Source: Chionoecetes opilio (Eukaryota; Arthropoda; Malacostraca; Decapoda; Majidae). Taken from it: a stretch of DNA of 64,000 bases. Below are positions 1 to 15,180 of this stretch, in pieces. The notes under the pieces were generated by a model. That model saw only the letters and a list, made by a program, of their open reading frames with translations, was not told where the DNA came from and did no database searches. The stretch is taken from positions 201,539 to 265,538 of the forward strand of contig JACEEZ010020916.1 in assembly GCA_016584305.1 (NCBI GenBank), in the 5' to 3' direction. How positions within the stretch are numbered: the first letter of the stretch is position 1; every line of letters begins with the position of its first letter. A program made the translations under genes and the position numbers.

Positions 1-7547
<7,547 letters not shown>

Positions 7548-7782
7548 GGCGGGAAGAGGAAGTGGTCGCAAGGGCTTGGGTACGCCGGAGTGATAGGAGG
7601 AACCGCCAAAACCTGTAGCCAATGTTATGTTTCTCCCCCTCGCATGATCTTGGTCCAGAGTCACAAATTGTTGGTGGTCTGAGTGTAGTCCTTTAGATCG
7701 GTGCACTTCTGTTACACTAATTTTTTACTTGTCTATTTACTTGTCTTTACTTGTCTATCTTCCCTTTTTTTAATTTACTCTA

Positions 7783-8300
7783 CCGTAGATAACAGTAAAG
7801 TCGCCACCTGCAGTCATGTCGCCAGGCACCATATATTACGAATTATAGCATTACTACTGATTTGTATGTGCCACTGAAGATGATACACAGTAGTTTATAT
7901 CATGACTGTATAATCTACCCTGTTTCAGCGTTGTTTTATGCTTTGTATCTGCAAGTATAGACGGTTTCAAATTTCACTAGGAGGTTTTTTTTCGGGCGAC
8001 GACGACAGCGGTACGACACTCAGTAAATAAACACTAGATGGCGACTCTACTGTTGGAAGCACTGAGCTCTATAATATTCATATAGAGCTCAGTGGTTGGA
8101 AGCCACTTTGTAGATATTTTTGTCATTTGTTCATTTATAGCCCTAATATGACACAGATGAAGACATAAAATGACAGACTCTCCAGATAGCCCCTTCTAAC
8201 TTTCCTGAAATCATGGATGTAGAAATGTAACTATTAACGCCACCACACGTCTGTAAACAGAAAAAAAAAGTTGTCCTGGCGACTTTACTGTTATCTACGG
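7783..8300 (-). mobile_element. TA-flanked MITE, copy 2, with nested 35-bp insertion
   Basis: Inverted relative to copy 1, same termini, TA-flanked, just upstream of Ku80 exon 1. Removing the nested hairpin (8060-8094) and one 8-bp duplication leaves 475 bp, against 476 bp in copy 1. Confidence 0.8.
8060..8094. mobile_element. 35-bp hairpin insertion with 8-bp target duplication
   Basis: Arms CACTGAGCTCTATA / TATAGAGCTCAGTG around a 7-base centre. Flanked by perfect GTTGGAAG duplications (8052-8059, 8095-8102). The empty site is seen in the sister MITE at 2741-3216. Confidence 0.8.
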
Positions 8301-8461
8301 TAGTCCTCACCTAGCGTTTCGCCTCTTTGCTTGCTCTTTTATTCCTCCCGTGCCCTTTCATATCAAATTTTTTTCTGCCTTTCAAGATCTAGCTCTCTCT
8401 ACCTACCTATAATACTTTTGATTAATCACATTTTGTCACTCCCATGTATACTCTCACTCCT

Positions 8462-8530
8462 GCAATTCATTCTTCACATCCTAACTGCCAGTTCCTCAAT
8501 ATACAGACTAAACAAGGTTGGGGACAGAAC
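8462..8530 (-). mobile_element. Reverse-transcriptase fragment
   Basis: Minus frame VLSPTLFSLYIEELAVRM resembles the RT motif 'GCVLSPxLFxLYxxxL'. No other RT block is nearby. Confidence 0.5.
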
Positions 8531-8856
8531 ACGTACCGTGCCTAACCTCTCTAGCTCATCCTCATCCCATTCTGTTTCTATATTGCCCAGCCTATTTTTG
8601 GCTCTTGTGTTTTCATACAGACTCCTCACCTGCGTTGCCAATCTACTTTTACCAATATAGTACCAACTTACCAAGTGAGCCTACTGAAAAGTACCAGATC
8701 AACACAAAACGTACCAAAACAATTTTTTTCTTTTCATTTCCACCAATCTGTTAATAGTTCTATAGTTAATAGTTATGCAATACTAACTAAAAACAAGATA
8801 AAGTAAAATTTCGCATTACTGATGCAAACTACTACTGCAGTAAGATCGAACACTCA

Positions 8857-9544
8857 TCTATAATAATATAAGCGAAAGTGTGTGTGTGTGTGTGTGTGTC
8901 TGTCTGTCTGTCTGTCTGTCCGCGATAGGTGCCGCCCCCAGTGCCCCAATCCCCTCATATGGCACAGTTTTGGAACCAGCTCGACCAGGGGAAGGTTTTA
9001 AGCCCACTTATGAGATGATCCGATCACTTTTTTCTTTTTCTTTTTTAGCAGCCTATTAGCGAGAATTTTGAAAAAAAAAGTGGGTTGCGAGAATTGAGGA
9101 AACCTTGATGTAGGGTGATGGGTAATGGGTGAGTGAATGGGTGGGGTGATGGGTAATGGGTGTGGGGTGATGGGTGAGTGAATGGGTGGGGGGTGATGGG
9201 TGATGGGTGAGGGAATAGATGGGGGGTGATGGGAAATGGGTGAGTGAATGGGTGTGTGGTGATGGGTAATGGGTGAGTGAATGGGTGTGTGGTGATGGGT
9301 AATGGGTGAGTGAATGGGTGAGGGGTGATGGGTAATGGGTGAGTGAATGGGTTGGGGGTGATGTGAATGGGTTGGCGTTAATACATACAATCATGATTTC
9401 AGGAAAGCTAGAAGGGGCTATCTGGAGCGTCTGTGTTTGGTGGGCCAAAGGCCCACCAAACACAGGTGGTGGGCCGAAGGCCCACCAATAGCCCTCCGCA
9501 GGAGCTAGCCAAAAAGTCCGCCCGGAGGGCGGCTTTGCGGCTAG
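8857..9544 (+). mobile_element. Non-autonomous Helitron, first of a tandem pair
   Basis: Starts TCTATAATAATATAAGCG after an A. Ends with hairpin CCGCCC-GGA-GGGCGG, ten more bases and terminal CTAG before a T: the classic Helitron 3' signature. The interior holds a (gt)n/(ctgt)n tract, a 'gatgggtaatgggtgagtga' minisatellite and a segment shared with the TA-MITEs. No Rep/helicase coding. Confidence 0.8.
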
Positions 9545-10246
9545 TCTATAATAATATAAGCGAAAGTGTGTGCGTCTGTCTGTCTGTGTGTCCGCTCTAG
9601 GTGCCGCCCCCTGTGGCGGAATCTCCTCATATGGCACAGTTTTGGAACCGGGTCGAGCGGGGGAAGGTTTTAAGCCCACTTATGAGATGATCCGATCACT
9701 TTTTTTTTTCTTTTTTAGCAGCCTATTAGCGAGAATTGTGAAAAAAAAGTGGGTTGCGAGAATTGAGGAAACCTTGATGTAGGGTGATGGGTAATGGGTG
9801 ATGGGTAATGGGTGTGGGGTGATGGGTGAGTGAATGGGTGGGGGTGATGGGTGAGGGAATAGGTGGGGGATGATGGATAATGGGTGAGTGAATGGGTGTG
9901 TGGTGATGGGTAATGGGTGAGTGAATGGGTGGGGGGTGATGGGTATGGGTGAGTGAATGGGTGGGGGGTAATGGGTGAGTGAATGGGTTGGGGGTGATGT
10001 GAATGGGTTGGCGTTAATACATACATTTCTACATCCATGATTTCAGGAACGTTAGAAGGGGCTATCTGGAGAGTCTGTGTTTGGTGAGCCGAAGGCCCTC
10101 CAAAACACAGACCCTCCACCCTGTTGATCCACCCTCCACCCAAACACACACCCTCCAACCCTGTGTTTGGTGGGGCCGCCCACCAATAACCCTCCGCAGG
10201 AGCTAGCCAAAAAGTACGCCCGGAGGGCGGCTTTAATTGCGGCTAG
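9545..10246 (+). mobile_element. Non-autonomous Helitron, second of a tandem pair
   Basis: Begins TCTATAATAATATAAGCG immediately after the CTAG of the first copy and ends with its own hairpin and CTAG|T. The interior minisatellite differs in unit number. Together the pair is flanked by A (8856) and T (10247). Confidence 0.8.
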
Positions 10247-10379
10247 TCACTTATACAGTGCACTTACTCAGCCTAGGGAAACACTTCACTCAGAGAGCTT
10301 AATTACCTCTCTGCTTCACTGGTGATCATTCATCCGCGAGACTGAAACAAACTGACCGAGACGTGACGAAAACTATATG

Positions 10380-10520
10380 CTCCCTCCCTCCGTATCACAT
10401 AAGTGTCCTATACATGTCCCTCCCTCCGTATCACATACGTGTCCTATACATGTCCCTCCCTCCGTATCACATAAGTGTCCTATACATGTCCCTCCCTCCG
10501 TTTCACATACATGTACTGTA
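10380..10520. repeat. 36-bp minisatellite, four units
   Basis: 'cgtatcacataagtgtccta' recurs at 10391, 10427, 10463 and (degenerate) 10499. Confidence 0.9.
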
Positions 10521-11079
10521 CGGTGTACCCTATATTCGAGTCTGTTGCGACGGTGCCACTTAGTTAGGAAATGATCTCCTTAAATTGTATTGCATGCATG
10601 ATGTCTACGATCGAGCTCCAATTATAGAATAGTACAAGAAATTCAGCATTTTCCTGAAAGTCGCACCAAATGTACTTGGCGCACCCAAAAGTACCAAATC
10701 TGGTACGAATTAGTACCAGATTTGGCAACCCTGCTCCTCAGTATCTTTTGACTCAATTAACCCCTCAACCAACTCAACCTTTTCAACTTGGAAAAAAATG
10801 CACTTCGAAAAAAAAATGCACTTCGAAAAAAATGCACTTTGAAAAAAATGCATATGTAATACCTCCATGCTACCTACATCACACAACCTCCATTGATTGT
10901 TCTTCACCGTCCTTACTTTTGGCTCTCATCATCTCCATATCTTCCTGTATAATATATATCTCAAGCTTCTCGGCAACTCTATCCTAGAGCTTCACAACTT
11001 AATCTTTTTGTTCACCGATGAGTCACTTCCCCTGAATCCCCTCAAGGACAGCCAGGGGGAAATGCCATCGGTGCCAGAC

Positions 11080-11371
11080 CAAGGGCGTAGCCAGAGGGGG
11101 GGCCAATGGGGCCATGGCCCCCCCAATTCAACACATCTACTTTAGGATTGTATGGTATAATTTCATAAATTTTACTATATTGAATATCATGCAAAGAACC
11201 AATAAATGACCCCCCATAGGGCTCAATATGCCCCCAATTAAGTCATATCTTCAAAAATATTCTCTGGGGGGCTTACAGCGCCTCCCAGACCCCCAGCTGA
11301 TTAAGGCACCCACCCCTCAACCATCATTGGGAGGTGGCCCCCCCCAATTATTTTTCCTGGCTACGCCCTTG
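11080..11371. mobile_element. hAT-like MITE, family CAAGGGCGTAGCC
   Basis: 292 bp, termini CAAGGGCGTAGCCAG / CTGGCTACGCCCTTG, perfect 8-bp duplication tgccagac on both sides (11072-11079, 11372-11379). G/C-run-rich interior, no ORF. Confidence 0.85.
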
Positions 11372-11512
11372 TGCCAGACGGTAGCATGGTAGGAGGTTAG
11401 ACGATTGGTTTGCCCAGTAGGATGGCAAGGACACGTATATAAATAAAGTTCTTAGTCGCAGTAAAGCTGTGTATCTGTGGTTGGATTTCCCGTAACCTCG
11501 ATCATATGCAAC

Positions 11513-11544
11513 CACTGAGCTCTATATAAATAAAGAGCTCAGTG
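11513..11544. mobile_element. 32-bp hairpin insertion, same family
   Basis: Arms CACTGAGCTCT / AGAGCTCAGTG with flanking tatgcaac / tatgcatc (7 of 8 match). Confidence 0.7.
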
Positions 11545-12534
11545 TATGCATCCCACTTGTTATGCAGAGAGATAGAGAGAGAGAGAGAATTGTCTGAATT
11601 GCGGTTTGATGTTTCAAGCTTAAACTTCCCCTCATTCGTATAGTTAAGGCATGCCAATCAGTCACTTTTTTTCTTTTTGTGTCACCCAATGCGTCACCAG
11701 TCACCACGTACAGTCACACGGGAGGGAGGATGTGGGGGGCCTGAAGCTTTCCGAGTCCTCTCACGATCGACCAGCTTAATTTCTTTCGCCATCCTCAAAC
11801 GTGGAACAAATTACCATCTGCGTCTCTAATACAACGAACAGAGAACATATACTCATCAAATACACGTACCGGCCGCGTTTGGCATAACAACAGCAGGGCC
11901 AGGGAGTGACGGGACAAGAGCAGAGTAAGCAGTGATGGATTTCTTATTACATATTTCATTCTTGCTAAGCTTACCGTCAACGTACTATGTTGTGCCTGAA
12001 AGGTGACGTCAATGAAGTAGCCTACTTCTAATGAGCCTTATGTTTACCAGCATATCTTCCCTAAATGACATGTAAAAAATGGAAGGACAATAATCACCAA
12101 GGTAACTAAGCCAGCGGGTGAGAGCTAGGTTGCGTCCCAGATACAAGTGCAATATATAGTCCTTGAGGGAGTGGTTGAGTGGCACAAAGCAGTAGTGTAG
12201 TGCGTGCGTGCGTGCTGGCCTCCACCTCCTGCTCGTCTGTGCTGCTGCCTGGATCGTTATCTTGCTACAAACTTGTCCCCAGCACCCTCAAGCACAGGCG
12301 TCCAGAGGTAATGTCACGACTCGCCACTTCGGTAACAGTATGGATTAAGGTTATAATAGGCTGTGTCAGTAGTAGTGCTGATCAGTGTTCAGGCACTCAC
12401 TCAAGTCATCATCACGTACAAAAAAAAAAAAAGCAATGCACCTCTGACACCCAATTTTTCAGGCTAAGGATTTTCCATTTTTCTAGTAACACTGCATCGC
12501 GTCACACGAGGTGGTATTTTATGACAAACTAGTA

Positions 12535-12634
12535 TATATATATCTATATCTATATCTATCTATCTATATCTATATTATTATTTGTTCTAAAATACCACAT
12601 CGTTATACATACATCGTTACACACACACAATTAA

Positions 12635-12677
<43 letters not shown>

Positions 12678-12847
12678 ATATTAAATATATATATTATATA
12701 TATATATATCATAAAATACCACATCGTTATACAATATACATACATCGTTACACACACACATATATACCTATCATCTCTCTCTCTATATATATATATATAT
12801 TTCATAAAATACAATCGTTATACATAATGTTAACACAATCTTAACAA

Positions 12848-12894
<47 letters not shown>

Positions 12895-12928
12895 GTATTA
12901 TATAATATATATATATATATATATATAT
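12535..12928. repeat. AT-rich microsatellite region
   Basis: (ATCT)n, (AT)n and (CA)n stretches with repeated 'cataaaataccacatcgttatac' spacers; a further (AT)n lies at 13602-13645. Confidence 0.9.
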
Positions 12929-12934
12929 TATTTG

Positions 12935-13498
12935 CAGAGCTGGGCAGTATTTAAATACAATTGTATTTAAATAAATTTGTGTATTTAGAAATGTATTTAT
13001 AAATACATTGGTTGTCATGTATTTAAATACAGTATCTAAATACTTTTATGAGTATTTAAATACTTTTATGAGTATTTAAATATATTGTATTTAAATAAAT
13101 TTAATATAAAAATGTAAATACTTTTTTATCAGTTAATTTGGCCATAAACCCGCCCTACTATCTGGCAACCCTGCTGAGTTACAGTGAACCAGTGTTTCCA
13201 CTGGCAAGGAAATGTCCTGATTTCAAGGAAATTTAGGCCTGAGAAGGAAATTTCCAAGAAAACCCAAAATCTAAGGAAATCCTAAGAAAATCCATTTTTT
13301 TCGGACATGTTAAAATTTGTGTATTTAAAATGTATTTACAAATGTATTTAAATACAATTGATGTATTTAGTATTTAAATACATTCGTAAAATGTATTTAG
13401 TATTTAAATACATTTCTCCTATGTATTTAGTATTTAAATACATTTCTCCTATGTATTTAGTATTTAAATACATTCAACGTATTTAGTGCCCAGCTCTG
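12935..13498. mobile_element. hAT-like MITE, family CAGAGCTGGGCA, second copy
   Basis: Same termini as the copy at 1248, with a perfect 8-bp duplication attatttg on both sides. The centre (about 13135-13310) holds unrelated sequence ending in the separate hAT-like terminus 'tctggcaaccctg', so it looks like a nested or chimeric copy. Confidence 0.75.
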
Positions 13499-13530
13499 AT
13501 TATTTGTCATAAAATACCACATCGTTATAC

Positions 13531-13569
13531 ACAAGGTAGATAGAAGAGCTCTTCTATCTATGTACCTTG
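13531..13569. mobile_element. 39-bp hairpin insertion, different family
   Basis: Near-perfect palindrome with termini CAAGGTA / TACCTTG and centre GAAGAGCTCTTC. Flanked by gttatac on both sides. The uninterrupted target 'atcgttatacatacatcg' occurs at about 12599 and again near 12724 with one change, giving an empty site. Confidence 0.7.
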
Positions 13570-13598
13570 GTTATACATACATCTTTACACACACACAC

Positions 13599-13649
<51 letters not shown>

Positions 13650-13859
13650 GTGTAACGGTGTTTGTATAACGCTGTGGTATTTAGGTTCTTCCACCTTTCG
13701 GCCCACCACCGAACCAAAGCCCGCATTTACCAAACTTATTTGATAAATCCCCGCATATATCGGACTGGCAGAAAAAGTTTGTTAAAGCCAAAATTTGTTA
13801 CAGAGAGGTCCGTAAAAGCGAGGGTTTACTGTATGTACTATGTAGTTCACCCGTGGTCT

Positions 13860-14098
13860 TGTCCACACCAGTCTGACTTGCGATCCCCAGTTTCACCCTC
13901 TCGGTGCGAGCTTGGAGCTCATTATTACTGGTCTTAGGGTAATGCTGGGACCTCACACACCACACACTCCCATCCCCTTGCTCAAGGGGGACAGTAACCG
14001 CCCAAATTTGTCAGTGAAAAATCCCCGGGAGCAGTGAGGATTCGAACCGGCTACCACAGAATGGCAAGCCAGAGCGTTATCAACTTGGCCATCGTGGC
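13860..14098 (-). mobile_element. tRNA-derived SINE
   Basis: Minus strand starts GCCACGA, then A box TGGCCAAGTTGA at tRNA position 8 and a perfect B box GGTTCGAATCC at position 51. The 3' acceptor strand does not pair with GCCACGA, so it is a SINE head rather than a tRNA gene. A unique body follows to about 13860. Confidence 0.7.
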
Positions 14099-14289
14099 AA
14101 TAGTATATGCATTTGAATGTTACTGAAAAAAAAGCATATGGAAACAAGCAGTACATAATATATTCCATATTTTGGGGGTGGCCAAAACTTTTTTTCCTTT
14201 CGAGAGGGACCCCCCTCCTAACATCTGCCAATGAACTTGTCTATATATTTAACACACCATGCGTCTTCTTGCATGGTGCAAGCCAATAT

Positions 14290-14372
14290 AATGTATGTAT
14301 TAATTTTTATCCTTTTACTTATGCAGAGCAGCGTGCGGGGGCAGCGCCGAGACCTAGCGTAGAAGTAGTCGA
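14290..14372 (+). other. Possible upstream exon of the DXO-like gene
   Basis: A candidate exon ends ATGGATGACG|GTAAGA at 14363-14372 after an acceptor-like 'atgcag'. Spliced to the acceptor at 14825 it gives MDDDRLDIRC, but that frame does not lead into the LGSF block. It may be 5' UTR or part of another isoform; the evidence is only the splice-like motifs. Confidence 0.2.
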
Positions 14373-14895
14373 GATGGATGACGGTAAGATATAATGTTAA
14401 CGCTTGCAGTCAAACTCATCGATGACAAATGGACCAAGCTCTCTTAGTAATATAAAATTTTTTAATTGTTCATACGTAAGGTACTTGGACTGATACATAT
14501 AATCATTTCACTAGTTCTTTACATTAAAATAAAAAGAAACTTAGTAATGTGGGTTCCCTCGCCACACCCTCCCCCTGCTGCACAGCCGCAGCTGCACCCA
14601 CAGCTGTGCAAATGTTGTGGGCTGCACCCACAACATTTGCAGCTTCTATCAATCCTAATTCCAGTGAAAAGTGTACAAATTTCTCAGCATGTATTGTATT
14701 TCTCTGCTAATGTAATTTACACGAAAGAATATGAAATATTAACCAGGCATTGCTTCTTTTTTGAGGACAAGTGAGATGTGGAAAAAAAAAAAAAAAAAAT
14801 AGGTGCTTTAACTGTACTTTTTCAGATGATCGCTTGGACATTCGGTGCAGCGGCACGTGCCGGGCAGGCCCCGGGAGGCTCTGGAGCCACCCTGC

Positions 14896-15003
14896 ATGCT
14901 GGGCTCCTTCTCCGTGGACAGCAGAAAGGATATTATGTTCAATAATTCCATGATGCCTAAACTATGCAGCAACTATATTCCAGATGGCACTGGAAGCCTG
15001 GAG
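14896..15003 (+). CDS. DXO-like exon A (N-terminal)
   Basis: MLGSFSVDSRKDIMFNNSMM...GTGSLE. It can only be joined in frame to the next exon if the donor is GC: CTGGAG|GCAAGT, the usual strong context of GC-AG introns. Every GT nearby gives the wrong phase. Confidence 0.6.
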
Positions 15004-15138
15004 GCAAGTTGGTGGTGACAACAGTGCATGTAGTGGCAGTGTACGGGGCAAAGATAGGTATGAGTGTGGCGGTAAATGTGAAAGCATTGCTACTTAGTAA
15101 AGTGAATCTTGATCATCATGATAAAGTATATACATAGT

Positions 15139-15180
<42 letters not shown>

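Noticed and set aside
8998..10158. His/Pro/Thr-rich frames of 130-207 codons
   Set aside because: Translation of the minisatellite inside the tandem Helitrons.
12179..12532. 117-codon plus frame upstream of the DXO-like gene
   Set aside because: Ends in an A run and non-coding-looking sequence. It could be a 5' UTR exon ('ccagag|gtaatg'), but there is nothing to link it to the gene.
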